This document shows, piece after piece, positions 8,502 through 17,326 of a stretch of DNA of 64,000 bases. The notes beneath the pieces were generated by a model. The model searched no databases and was not told the DNA's origin. It was given only the letters and a program-made list of their open reading frames with translations. Source of the DNA: an uncultured Tenacibaculum sp. (GTDB lineage Bacteria; Bacteroidota; Bacteroidia; Flavobacteriales; Flavobacteriaceae). The stretch spans positions 37,271-101,270 of the forward strand of contig NZ_CANNBW010000020.1 in NCBI RefSeq assembly GCF_947502995.1. Direction: 5' to 3'. Position numbers and translations under genes: made by a program. Numbering within the stretch: position 1 is the first letter of the stretch; the number at the start of each line of letters is the position of its first letter.

Positions 8502-8543
8502 AAAACACTATCTTCAGAAGTAAAAACACTATCTTCAGAAGTA
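8502..8543. repeat. 21-bp tandem duplication
   Basis: Two identical adjacent copies of a 21-base unit (AAAACACTATCTTCAGAAGTA), at 8502-8522 and 8523-8543, sit between the SDR gene and the AraC terminator. Identity of the copies suggests a recent slippage duplication. Confidence 0.9.
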
Positions 8544-8570
8544 AAAAAGCTTCATCTAAATTGATGAAGC
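8543..8570 (-). terminator. Terminator of the AraC gene
   Basis: GCTTCATC (8549-8556) pairs with GATGAAGC (8563-8570) and is followed on the minus strand by T6. The same stem sequence recurs at the terminator near 10930. Confidence 0.85.
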
Positions 8571-8578
8571 CCTTATAT

Positions 8579-9502
8579 TTAATGAATAGTTTTCTTTCTA
8601 AATTCTCCTGGACTTTCGCCTACTTTTTTCTTTAACATTCTACTGAAATAGTGAGGATAGTTAAATCCTAAATCATAAGCAATTTCACTTACAGAAAAAC
8701 CTGTATTTAAGAGTTTATTTTTTGCTAGTTTTATAATATAATCGTCTATATAGTCTTTTGTACTCTTACCAGTTTCTTTTTTTAATAAATCACTAAGGTA
8801 ATTGGTTGAGAAATGAACTTTTTGAGCAAAATATTCTGAAGTTGGAGTTCCTCGTTCTACTTGTAAATTATTATCATAATATTCTCTTATTAATTCTTCT
8901 ACCTTACTCATCACATCAGAATTATGATGTTCTCTAGTTATAAATTGACGATCATAAAATCGTTTAGAATAATTTAAAAGTAACTGTAAGTTTGTGATTA
9001 TTACTTCTTGAGTATGTTTATCGATATTTGATACCAACTCAGTTTTAATATTTGCTACAATATCTATAAGTGTATTTTCCTCTTTTTTAGACAAATGTAA
9101 AGCTTCGTGAGTACTGTAATTAAAGAAGTTATAACTGTTTATTTTTTTACCTAAATCAAAATTTCGAATCAAACTTGGATGAAAAACAAGCATAAAACCA
9201 TAGGTACTTGGTGTATGAGAATTAGAAGTGATTACTTGATTAGGAGCTATAAAACTGAGTACTCCTTCTTCGAAATCATATTTATTTCTACCATAATGCA
9301 TACCGCAATCACCATCTTTTAAAATAATACTGTATAACTCAGAACTCATTTTAACACCTTCATATTGACTTTTAATTTCTTGAGGTAATTCATCAATTTT
9401 TTTTACATCAATAATACCTATTAATGGATGTGTAGGCTTATTAAAATCAAAAGCATCAAACAACTGAGTAACTGACTCTATTCTAACTATTTCATTTGAC
9501 AT
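8579..9502 (-). CDS. AraC family transcriptional regulator
   Basis: This is a 307-aa regulator with an N-terminal cupin-like sensing domain (about residues 20-170) and a C-terminal double helix-turn-helix AraC domain. The second HTH reads FSVSEIAYDLGFNYPHYFSRMLKKKVGESPGEFR, the hallmark of the family. I start it at the ATG at 9500-9502 (MSNEIV); the upstream in-frame start at 9529 adds only MYYVFKSYF. It precedes the two SDR genes on the same strand but is separated from them by a terminator. A role in controlling them is an inference from position only. Confidence 0.88.
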   Translation of the reverse strand: MSNEIVRIESVTQLFDAFDFNKPTHPLIGIIDVKKIDELPQEIKSQYEGVKMSSELYSIILKDGDCGMHYGRNKYDFEEGVLSFIAPNQVITSNSHTPSTYGFMLVFHPSLIRNFDLGKKINSYNFFNYSTHEALHLSKKEENTLIDIVANIKTELVSNIDKHTQEVIITNLQLLLNYSKRFYDRQFITREHHNSDVMSKVEELIREYYDNNLQVERGTPTSEYFAQKVHFSTNYLSDLLKKETGKSTKDYIDDYIIKLAKNKLLNTGFSVSEIAYDLGFNYPHYFSRMLKKKVGESPGEFRKKTIH

Positions 9503-9682
9503 AAAGTAAGATTTAAATACATAATACAAACTTATAAGTTATAAAAAAGAACATAGAACACTAATTACTGAAATTAAAATTTAGATTTCTTGAAATTGTG
9601 TTTTCATAATTAACGTATATAAACTTTATAGGGTTTTACTAAACTCAGTTGTAATAGTATAGTTAAACATAAATATGATATT

Positions 9683-10885
9683 ATGAAAAAAACTTTACTA
9701 ATTACGGCGTTACTTTCTACATTATTTTCTTGTTCTAATGATGATGAACTTAGTAATTCAACATCTGAATGTAGTGAATTAGATAAGATTAAAATTGTCA
9801 CAAATAATAAAAGCACTACAACTTGCGAAGCTAAATATGAGTTCAATTCTGATAGTTTTTCCAACCTAAAATATGATTGGTATATTAATAATAAACGTAT
9901 TGACAATTCAACGGAAAACACCTCTACTCTTTCATATACGTTTACTGAAAATGGAACTTATGAAATATGTATGAAACCGATTGTAACAAATGGAACTTGT
10001 ACACTTCAAAAAAAATGTATTACACTAGATATTGAAGATTTAAAGATAGGAACTGTAAAAGATATTCAAGATTATTTAGTCGGACTAGATGGACCTATGA
10101 ACCCTGTATTAAAAGGAAATGAACTGTATTTTTCAGAATCAATAAGATCTTTTAATAGAATTTCTAAAATAGATATTACAGAAGCAACACCAACAATAAA
10201 AGAAGTTGTGTTAATACCTAAATCGGCAACTTTATTTGAAGTTCCTCTTATATCGGCTCTTGTATTTAAAGATAATATCCTTTATGCTGCAGAAAGTAGA
10301 AATGGTAATAACCTTGGAAATATTTACAAAATAGATGTTACTGCTGATTCTCCTAAAGCAGAAAGCATAGCAAAATTTCTAAAACCGACCGACTTAGCTT
10401 TTAAAGGAAATGATTTATATGTTGCAGATTTAGGTAATAGTACTAATTCAGATCAGAGTACAATTTATAAAATAGATGTTACTAGTTCTGAAATAAAAAA
10501 AGAAGTAGTAATAAAACCTACGTTAGCGCCTATTAGTATAGCTTTTAAAGGAGATGAACTTTTTATGATTTTAAGGCCTAATAGATTTTCTGGTGGACAA
10601 ATTTCAAAAATTAACGTTACGAAAAACTCACCTCAACTTACCGATATAGCTACAGGACTTAATCTTCCGAGAAAAATTACTTTTATTGGAAACGATTTAT
10701 ACTTATTCGATTATAGTTTAAAAGAAATTTTAAGAGTAGATACAGGATCTGGAGCTATGACTAGTATTATTTCAAATGGACCAGATAATTTTCAGAACTT
10801 TATTTTTACAAATGGAGCTGTATTTTTAACATCTTATACGAAGAGAAAAATTCAAAAAATCACTTTAAATTGTAGTGAATTATAA
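9683..10885 (+). CDS. Lipoprotein with PKD-like and beta-propeller domains
   Basis: The 400-aa protein has a lipoprotein signal (lipobox LFSC, Cys17) and a cysteine-containing immunoglobulin/PKD-like domain to about residue 115 (YTFTENGTYEICMKP). About 280 residues of propeller-like repeats of the type KGN-L-Y-...-KIDVT then follow, each blade pairing a FKGNDLY strand with an IYKIDVT strand. It is probably surface-exposed or periplasmic. No enzymatic motif is visible. It stands alone between divergent AraC and a downstream terminator. Confidence 0.75.
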   Translation: MKKTLLITALLSTLFSCSNDDELSNSTSECSELDKIKIVTNNKSTTTCEAKYEFNSDSFSNLKYDWYINNKRIDNSTENTSTLSYTFTENGTYEICMKPIVTNGTCTLQKKCITLDIEDLKIGTVKDIQDYLVGLDGPMNPVLKGNELYFSESIRSFNRISKIDITEATPTIKEVVLIPKSATLFEVPLISALVFKDNILYAAESRNGNNLGNIYKIDVTADSPKAESIAKFLKPTDLAFKGNDLYVADLGNSTNSDQSTIYKIDVTSSEIKKEVVIKPTLAPISIAFKGDELFMILRPNRFSGGQISKINVTKNSPQLTDIATGLNLPRKITFIGNDLYLFDYSLKEILRVDTGSGAMTSIISNGPDNFQNFIFTNGAVFLTSYTKRKIQKITLNCSEL

Positions 10886-10920
10886 TTGTAAATTAATTCT
10901 ATAAAAACATAATATTCTAG

Positions 10921-10959
10921 AATAAAAAAGCTTCATCTATTATGATGAAGCTTTTTTAT
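10921..10959 (+). terminator. Rho-independent terminator after the propeller lipoprotein
   Basis: GCTTCATC (10930-10937) pairs with GATGAAGC (10944-10951), flanked by A and T runs that make it active in both directions. It shares its stem with the terminator at 8549-8570. Confidence 0.85.
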
Positions 10960-10986
10960 TTCTATTCTCTATAGCTCTTTGAATCC

Positions 10987-11022
10987 TTTTCCTTGAATTC
11001 ACTTCATTTTTCCTTGAATTCA
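10987..11022 (+). promoter_or_regulatory. 15-bp direct repeat, candidate LytTR operator
   Basis: TTTTCCTTGAATTCA occurs exactly at 10987-11001 and 11008-11022, a centre spacing of 21 bp (two helical turns). It lies 75 bases before the start of a TonB-type barrel gene whose downstream neighbours are a LytS kinase and LytTR regulator. LytTR regulators bind direct repeats with this spacing; the link is inferred. Confidence 0.5.
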
Positions 11023-11096
11023 TTGTATAGCTATTTCAAAACGTACATCTTCAAAATACTTTTGAGCTGTAATTAAACGTGAAATATTATACAACT

Positions 11097-13466
11097 ATGA
11101 AAATTATAGCCACATTTTTAACTCTTTTTATTTATACTATTAGTTTTGCACAAACCTTTACTGGAAAAGTAATCGACAAACAAAACCAACCTATTTCATT
11201 TGCAAATATTGTCGCAAAAAATAAAATCGATAATTCTATAATCACAGGAGTAATTTCTGATGAAAATGGTGAATTTTCTATTAAAACAAAAAAAGAAAAT
11301 ATATTCTTAGAAATTAGTTTTGTTGGGTTTACTACTAAAAAAATATTTCCAACTCAATCTAACATCGGAACTATTGTTTTAGAAGAAGAAGGAGAACAAT
11401 TACAAGAAATTGTAATTACTGCTCGTAAAAAGTTAATTCAACAAAAAGTAGATCGTTTGGTATTTAATGTAGAAAATACAGTAGCAGGAACTGGAGGAAC
11501 TTCTCTTGATGCATTAAAATCTACTCCAAGTGTAAATGTAGATACCGATAAACTAGCTATTGTTGGTAAAGGGAATGTTCGTGTAATGGTAAACGATAGA
11601 ATTATTCAGTTATCTGGTAATGAATTAATGGCTTATTTAAATACAATTGCTTCAGATGATATCAAAAACATTGAAGTTATCACAACTCCTCCGTCTAAAT
11701 ACGATGCCGAAGGTGATAGCGGATTAATTAATATTGTATTAAAAAAATCAAAAGAAAACAGCTGGAATAATCAAATTAGAACTTCTTATACTCAAGCAAC
11801 ATTTCCTTTATTTAATGTCGGAAATACATTTAACTACAATAAAGATAAAATAAGTCTCGTAGCTTCATTAAATGGAACCAAGGGAAATTCAGCTCAATTC
11901 AATGAGTTTGATATTATTTATCCTTCTGCTTCGACAGTTACTAATTTAGACATGAAAAATAGAGAACAGTTAATTTCTGGTCGATTTGGTTTAGATTACG
12001 ACTTAACAGAAAACACTTCTATAGGAATCTTATATTCAGGATCATATGAAGATAAAGGTATTGTTGATGAAGGAAAAACTTTAACTAATGATGGAAATGG
12101 AACATTTACTGATAATTTTGGTAATGCTGATTTAACAAATGAAAATCATTCGATAAATGCACATTACATTCAAAAATTAGACACACTCGGAAGAAAATTA
12201 TCTGTAGATGTAGATTACTTCAATTTCAAAATTGCCAACACTAGAAATTTTAGTAGTGAACAGTTTATTACAAATCCTAGTTTTTTTGAAGCTGAAAATA
12301 GCACGAATCAAGAAATTAAAAATTATAGTGGTCGAATTGACATTCAACATCCAAGTAAATGGGGAAATTTTTCTTACGGAGCTAAAACGACATTTACTGA
12401 AACTGATAGCGACGTATCATTTTATAATAAAACAACTGGAACACCAATTTTTGATCCAACCCAAAGCAACGAGTTTATATATTCAGAAAACATTAATGCT
12501 TTATATGCTGATGTATCTAAATCACTAGGAAAAAAATGGCAAACAAAAGTTGGATTACGTTTTGAAAACACAAGAACAAAAGGAATTTCAAAAACGAACA
12601 ATCAAACAAATATTAATTCATATAATAAGTTATTTCCATCTGTTTTCATTGGATATAACCCAAGTAAAGAGAATATGTTTAACTTAAGTTACAGTAGAAG
12701 AATTAAGAGACCAAGTTTCGAACTTTTAAATCCATTTCGTTTTTATATAAATTCTATTTCATACCAAGAAGGAAATCCATTTTTAAACCCTCAAATTTCT
12801 GAAAATATAGAACTTAAACACATCTATAAAGGAAAACTTATCAGTAAAGCATTTGTAAGTTATGTAGACGATGGATATTTCAATATTATTAGAGCAGAAG
12901 ATGGAACACAACAAAGAATTGTAGTTACTTACGAAAACTTTTATAAAGCTTATAACTACGGGTTAACTGAAACCTTTTTATATAATCCAACAAAATGGTG
13001 GAATATGACTACCCAAGCTACGCTATCGAGAATGGATACACGTTACAAAGACGGATTTAATTTAAATGCTGAATTATTAAGCGGTTGGAATTTTCAATTA
13101 TACAATAGAAATACATTTCAATTAAATGAGGCCAAAACTATTCAAGCAGAGACAACATTAATTTATGCTTCGCCTCAAAAACTTATGTATTTTTCAGTAT
13201 CAGAAATGGTAAATTTAGACTTAGGGTTAAAGTTTTCTATGTTAGATAAAAAATTGAATTGCACACTTGCTTTAAATGACATTTTCAGAAGAAGAGCTAC
13301 AAAAGTTAATACGAAAACAAATGGTATTGATCAGACATATTATAATTATTTTGACACAAGAAATTTTAAAATAAGTTTAAACTATAGTTTTGGTAATAAG
13401 AAAATAAAAGTGAATCAACGTAGTTCTGGAAACGAAGACGAACAAAACAGAGCAAAAAATAATTAA
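11097..13466 (+). CDS. TonB-type outer-membrane beta-barrel protein
   Basis: The 789-aa protein has a signal peptide (MKIIATFLTLFIYTISFAQ), a carboxypeptidase-regulatory-like domain (about residues 19-95), a plug-like region (about 110-215, VRVMVNDRIIQLSGNEL) and an OMP_b-brl_3-type barrel to the C-terminus, with a polar tail after the last strand. I take the ATG at 11097, since the upstream start at 11079 adds only six residues before the signal peptide. This family often imports peptides or metals and is commonly controlled by nearby LytS/LytTR pairs, as here. The gene ends in its own terminator. Confidence 0.85.
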   Translation: MKIIATFLTLFIYTISFAQTFTGKVIDKQNQPISFANIVAKNKIDNSIITGVISDENGEFSIKTKKENIFLEISFVGFTTKKIFPTQSNIGTIVLEEEGEQLQEIVITARKKLIQQKVDRLVFNVENTVAGTGGTSLDALKSTPSVNVDTDKLAIVGKGNVRVMVNDRIIQLSGNELMAYLNTIASDDIKNIEVITTPPSKYDAEGDSGLINIVLKKSKENSWNNQIRTSYTQATFPLFNVGNTFNYNKDKISLVASLNGTKGNSAQFNEFDIIYPSASTVTNLDMKNREQLISGRFGLDYDLTENTSIGILYSGSYEDKGIVDEGKTLTNDGNGTFTDNFGNADLTNENHSINAHYIQKLDTLGRKLSVDVDYFNFKIANTRNFSSEQFITNPSFFEAENSTNQEIKNYSGRIDIQHPSKWGNFSYGAKTTFTETDSDVSFYNKTTGTPIFDPTQSNEFIYSENINALYADVSKSLGKKWQTKVGLRFENTRTKGISKTNNQTNINSYNKLFPSVFIGYNPSKENMFNLSYSRRIKRPSFELLNPFRFYINSISYQEGNPFLNPQISENIELKHIYKGKLISKAFVSYVDDGYFNIIRAEDGTQQRIVVTYENFYKAYNYGLTETFLYNPTKWWNMTTQATLSRMDTRYKDGFNLNAELLSGWNFQLYNRNTFQLNEAKTIQAETTLIYASPQKLMYFSVSEMVNLDLGLKFSMLDKKLNCTLALNDIFRRRATKVNTKTNGIDQTYYNYFDTRNFKISLNYSFGNKKIKVNQRSSGNEDEQNRAKNN

Positions 13467-13473
13467 CAAAAAG

Positions 13474-13516
13474 TAAAGCTGTTTTAGAGTATTTTATTCT
13501 TTAAACAGCTTTATTA
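13474..13516 (+). terminator. Terminator of the beta-barrel gene
   Basis: AAAGCTGTTT (13475-13484) pairs with AAACAGCTTT (13503-13512) around an AT-rich loop and is followed by TATTATT. It separates the receptor from the two-component genes. Confidence 0.65.
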
Positions 13517-13556
13517 TTCTCAAAAAATGTATTTTTCAAACTTAAAAGTTTAAGAA

Positions 13557-14588
13557 GTGAAGGTTTTTAATCAAAAAATAAATCTAAAACAAGTTTTCAT
13601 TGTAATTGCATTATTATTGATAGGAAATGTTGGAAAACTCTATCTTTTGCATAACGTGCGAACTAGAAGTGATATTGATTTTTATGACTATTTCGATCAT
13701 TTGTCAGTTTTTCTATTCTCTTTAGTTGCAGTAATATCGGTACTATTTTCCTGGAGATTAATTAATAAAATAGAGGATACAAATACAATTCTAAAATTCG
13801 TAAAAGTTTATGTTTTATCTTTTTTTATATTTGGCTTCATAGGCATTATTATCGATTATGCTGTTTTACATGGCCTTTTAAGCACAAAAAAAACATATGA
13901 TGTTATTGGTAGGGTTATAAATACGCTGTCTGTTGCTTTTATACTTGTCGATATTTTTGCACTTACTTCAGCATTTTTATATTTCAGACAATCTCAAAAA
14001 GCTTTATTAGAATTAGAACAAACTGAAAAAGAAAAAACAACACTACAATCACAAATGCTTCAGAAAAATTTAGAACCTCATTTTTTATTCAATAATCTAA
14101 GTATTTTATCAGGTCTAGCAAGAAAAAACCCAGAACAAATAGAAGACTTTATTGATGATTTTTCAGATGTATACCGCTATTATTTAAACCACGGAAAAAA
14201 GCAATTAGTTGAGTTAGAAAGTGAAATTTCTTTTCTGAAAAAATATATGAATTTAATGGAAAAACGCTTTGGAAAAGCATACCAAATTAAAAATAAGATT
14301 AAAAATAGTAGAGGTTTTATTATTCCTTGCTCATTACAATTATGCGTAGAAAACGCAATAAAACACAATAAAGGAAGTGAAGAAAATCCACTACTCATTT
14401 TTCTCTCATGTGAAGAGAATTCAATTGTGATAAAAAATAAATTAAATAAAGTAGATTTTACTCTTGGAACAGGAACTGGAAACGATTATTTAAAACGTCA
14501 ATACCAATTGAATTTTAATACTAGTGTTGTTTTTACCGAAACTGATAAAGAATTCATTGTTAAAATCCCTTTAATTTTAGAAATATGA
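13557..14588 (+). CDS. LytS-type sensor histidine kinase
   Basis: This 343-aa kinase has four membrane helices in the first 145 residues, a short coiled coil (about 150-175), the His_kinase motif LEPHFLFNNLSILSGLAR with the phospho-accepting His, and an ATPase part with CVENAIKHNK (N box) and a glycine-rich GTGTGNDYL. The start is GTG at 13557; the only nearby ATG upstream (13527) runs into a stop. The stop overlaps the next gene in ATGA, indicating coupling. It phosphorylates the adjacent LytTR regulator. Confidence 0.9.
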   Translation: MKVFNQKINLKQVFIVIALLLIGNVGKLYLLHNVRTRSDIDFYDYFDHLSVFLFSLVAVISVLFSWRLINKIEDTNTILKFVKVYVLSFFIFGFIGIIIDYAVLHGLLSTKKTYDVIGRVINTLSVAFILVDIFALTSAFLYFRQSQKALLELEQTEKEKTTLQSQMLQKNLEPHFLFNNLSILSGLARKNPEQIEDFIDDFSDVYRYYLNHGKKQLVELESEISFLKKYMNLMEKRFGKAYQIKNKIKNSRGFIIPCSLQLCVENAIKHNKGSEENPLLIFLSCEENSIVIKNKLNKVDFTLGTGTGNDYLKRQYQLNFNTSVVFTETDKEFIVKIPLILEI

Positions 14589-15328
14589 AAGTGCTAATTA
14601 TAGAAGATGAAGTTATAAATATTGAAATTATTTCAGATCATATTCTTAGATATAACAATAAAATTGAAATTGCAGCAACATTACAAAGTAAAGAAGAAGT
14701 TAAACAATGGTATGCGATTAATGAACAAGTGGATTTGGTTTTTTCTGATATTGAATTATTAGATGGAAATGTGTTTTCATTATTAAACACTAACATTATA
14801 AAATCTCCAATTATATTCACAACAGCTTATAATACTTTTTATCAAGATGCTTTTGATGTTAACGGTATTGCTTACTTGTTAAAACCTATTAGTTTTAACA
14901 AGTTTAGTAAGGCTATGGAGAAGTTTGAATCATTACAAAACAAAGAAATAAACTGGAAAGAAATATCTGAAACTATTCACAGTTTAACCAATAATTACAA
15001 AGAGCGTATTATTATAAAAACCAAAACAGAGATAAAAATTTTAAGCACAAAAAATGCTAGTGCAATTCTATCTAACTCAGGAAAATGTATTGCAATAGAT
15101 GAACACGGAAAAGAAAATGAATTTCGTTATAAATTATCCGATTTAATTAAGGAATTAAATCCAAAAGAGTTCTTTCAAATTAATCGTGGAGAAATTGTAA
15201 ACATTAATTTTATTGAAAAAATAGAACCTTATTTTGGTGATCGGTTAGCAATTTCAATTAAAAATTACAAGCAACATTTAATTACAAGTGCTGCTACTAC
15301 TAGCGAATTTAGAAAATGGATTGAATAA
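14585..15328 (+). CDS. LytTR family response regulator
   Basis: The 247-aa protein has a receiver domain (residues 1-120; acidic pocket Glu7/Asp8, phospho-acceptor Asp55 in FSDIEL, conserved Lys in LLKPI) and a LytTR DNA-binding domain (about 140-247, FFQINRGEIVNINFIEKIEPYFGDRLAI). It overlaps the kinase gene by four bases (ATGA). LytTR proteins bind direct repeats about two turns apart, and one such repeat lies before the beta-barrel gene at 10987-11022. Confidence 0.92.
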   Translation: MKVLIIEDEVINIEIISDHILRYNNKIEIAATLQSKEEVKQWYAINEQVDLVFSDIELLDGNVFSLLNTNIIKSPIIFTTAYNTFYQDAFDVNGIAYLLKPISFNKFSKAMEKFESLQNKEINWKEISETIHSLTNNYKERIIIKTKTEIKILSTKNASAILSNSGKCIAIDEHGKENEFRYKLSDLIKELNPKEFFQINRGEIVNINFIEKIEPYFGDRLAISIKNYKQHLITSAATTSEFRKWIE

Positions 15329-15354
15329 AACATCTTTAAAAAACCTTAAAAACA

Positions 15355-15392
15355 AAAAACACTGAAGATTAAAGAAATCAACAGTGTTTTTA
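15355..15392 (+). terminator. Terminator of the two-component operon
   Basis: AAAACACTG (about 15356-15364) pairs with CAGTGTTTT (about 15382-15390) and leads into TTTATAT. It may also serve the tRNA-Pro gene transcribed from the other side. Confidence 0.75.
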
Positions 15393-15406
15393 TATTTATT
15401 ATGTTG

Positions 15407-15481
15407 TCGGGGTGGCAGGATTCGAACCTGCGACCTCCTGCTCCCAAAGCAGGCGCGATGACCGGGCTACGCTACACCCCG
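15407..15481 (-). tRNA. tRNA-Pro (anticodon TGG)
   Basis: Read on the minus strand, the acceptor CGGGGTG pairs with CACCCCG, the anticodon stem-loop is CCTGC-TTTGGGA-GCAGG with TGG, and the T arm contains GGTTCGAATCC. The discriminator is A and no CCA is encoded. It lies alone between the LytTR terminator and trxB. Confidence 0.95.
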
Positions 15482-15594
15482 TTTAACGGGCGACAAATGT
15501 ATAAAATTTTTTCTCAGAATACTAATTTATTCAAATAAAAATTGAAATGTAAGATTAATTTTAATTATCGTCTAATAACAGAAATATATGTATA

Positions 15595-15628
15595 TTGTTC
15601 TTACGCAAATAAAAAAAATATACATTTG
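15595..15628 (+). promoter_or_regulatory. Promoter of trxB
   Basis: TTG at 15595-15597 and TACATTTG at 15621-15628 fit the Bacteroidetes -33/-7 pattern, with a long 23-base spacer. The expected mRNA leader is about 15 bases. Confidence 0.6.
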
Positions 15629-15649
15629 TAGTTCTATAAAAAATACCCA

Positions 15650-16597
15650 ATGTCAAATACTGTAGAAAGAATAAAATGTTTAATAATCGGTTCTGGGCCT
15701 GCAGGATATACTGCTGCAATTTATGCTGCTAGAGCCGACATGAAACCTGTAATGTATACAGGAATGCAAATGGGTGGTCAGTTAACAACGACCACAGAAG
15801 TAGATAATTTCCCAGGATATCCAAATGGTACTGACGGGACAGCTATGATGGAAGATTTAAAAAACCAAGCTGAGCGTTTCGGTACTGAAGTTCGTTTTGG
15901 TTTAGTAACTAAAGTTGATTTTTCTACTGAAGAAGGAGGAATTCATAAAGTTGTTGTAGATGAGACTACCGAATTAGAAGCTGAAACTGTAATTATCTCA
16001 ACAGGAGCTACAGCTAAATATCTTGGTTTAGAAAGTGAACAGCGTTTAATTGGTGGTGGAGTTTCTGCTTGTGCTACTTGTGATGGTTTCTTTTATAAAG
16101 GGCAAGATGTTGTAGTTGTTGGAGCTGGAGATACTGCTGCTGAAGAAGCTACTTACCTAGCTAACATTTGTAGTAAAGTTACTATGTTAGTTCGTAAAGA
16201 TTATATGCGTGCGTCTAAAGCAATGCAACATAGAGTAAATAAAACTGAAAATATTGAAGTATTATTTAATACTGAAATTGATGAAGTTTTAGGAGATAAT
16301 GTTGTTGAAGGTGTTAGAGCTGTAAACAATCAGACTGGAGACAAAACAGATATTCCTGTTACTGGAGTATTTATTGCTATCGGACATACACCAAATACAC
16401 AATTATTTAAAGGTGTTTTAGATATGGACGAAACCGGTTACTTAATTACTAACGGTAAAACGACTAAAACGAATGTTCCTGGAGTTTTTGCTGCTGGTGA
16501 TGTTCAAGATAAAGAATACAGACAAGCGGTTACTGCTGCTGGTACAGGTTGTATGGCTGCATTAGATGCTGAACGTTATTTAGGAGCTTTAGAATAG
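15650..16597 (+). CDS. trxB: Thioredoxin-disulfide reductase
   Basis: This is a 315-aa flavoenzyme that passes electrons from NADPH to thioredoxin in the cytoplasm. It has the FAD-binding GSGPAGYTAAIYAAR at residues 14-28, the redox-active CATC at 141-144, the NADPH-binding GAGDTAAEEA and the C-terminal FAD motif GVFAAGDVQD. Length is normal for the bacterial low-molecular-weight type. It is a single gene with its own promoter and terminator; the thioredoxin partner is not in this window. Confidence 0.97.
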   Translation: MSNTVERIKCLIIGSGPAGYTAAIYAARADMKPVMYTGMQMGGQLTTTTEVDNFPGYPNGTDGTAMMEDLKNQAERFGTEVRFGLVTKVDFSTEEGGIHKVVVDETTELEAETVIISTGATAKYLGLESEQRLIGGGVSACATCDGFFYKGQDVVVVGAGDTAAEEATYLANICSKVTMLVRKDYMRASKAMQHRVNKTENIEVLFNTEIDEVLGDNVVEGVRAVNNQTGDKTDIPVTGVFIAIGHTPNTQLFKGVLDMDETGYLITNGKTTKTNVPGVFAAGDVQDKEYRQAVTAAGTGCMAALDAERYLGALE

Positions 16598-16618
16598 CGT
16601 TTTTAAACATAAAATTAG

Positions 16619-16651
16619 AAAAAGAGATTACGAAAAGTGATCTCTTTTTTA
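16619..16651. terminator. Terminator between trxB and the ABC ATPase
   Basis: AAAGAGAT (16621-16628) pairs with ATCTCTTT (16640-16647) and has a T run on the plus strand. It sits in the gap of two convergent genes and touches the stop codon of the minus-strand one. Confidence 0.8.
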
Positions 16652-17326
16652 TTTTAAACCTAGTTTATCTATCGTATTAAGAAGAGTTTTAGCTTTCATT
16701 TCATCTTCTAATTCAGTGAAATCTTCTTTCATTACTTTTTTTACAAAACTTCCTTTTTCTAATACATGGATTTCATCACAAGTTGTCGCTAAAGTTGAAA
16801 AAATATGAGATGAAATAATCACCAACTTATTCAGCTTTTTTAATTGATGAATAATTTCTGTGATGACAATATTACTTTGTATATCTACTCCATTAAAAGG
16901 TTCATCGAAAATAAAGACTTTATTTTCTTGTAAAAGAATTGCCGTTAAGGCCAATTTCTTTTTCATTCCTGTAGAATAATTAATCGCATATTTATCTAAC
17001 GGTAAATTGAAAATATTACGTTTATCTATATCCTTTACACTTACTTCTCTAGCATTTAATAACAATTGAATATATTCTCTTCCTGTGATTTTTGGAAAGA
17101 AATAAAATTCAGTTTGTAAAAAACCAATTGTGTCTTTTAAATTCGATATTGAAATAATATTTCCATTATAATTTTCTATTCCAGACAAACAGTTAAAAAA
17201 AGTAGTTTTACCTGCTCCATTTTCACCTACAACTCCATATACTTTGCCTTCTTCAAAATCAATATTAATGTCATTCAATACTGAGTTTCTTCCATATTTT
17301 TTAGATAGATTTTTAATGCTTATCAT
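16649..17326 (-). CDS. ABC transporter ATP-binding protein
   Basis: The 225-aa nucleotide-binding subunit has Walker A GENGAGKT at residues 34-41, the Q loop in FLQTEFYF, the signature YSTGMKKKLAL (a degenerate LSGGQ, as in ABC-2-type exporters) and Walker B VFIFDEPFNGVD, followed by the H-loop SSHIF. It overlaps the upstream membrane-protein gene by 14 bases, which should be its permease. The cargo is unknown. Confidence 0.9.
   Translation of the reverse strand: MISIKNLSKKYGRNSVLNDINIDFEEGKVYGVVGENGAGKTTFFNCLSGIENYNGNIISISNLKDTIGFLQTEFYFFPKITGREYIQLLLNAREVSVKDIDKRNIFNLPLDKYAINYSTGMKKKLALTAILLQENKVFIFDEPFNGVDIQSNIVITEIIHQLKKLNKLVIISSHIFSTLATTCDEIHVLEKGSFVKKVMKEDFTELEDEMKAKTLLNTIDKLGLK

Noticed and set aside
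8370..8564. Plus-strand frame containing the 21-bp tandem copies
   Set aside because: The duplicated 21-mer keeps it open; it is antisense to an SDR gene and to a terminator.
9610..9921. Minus-strand frame opposite the start of the propeller lipoprotein
   Set aside because: It covers the lipoprotein signal region in antisense and has no sensible start context.
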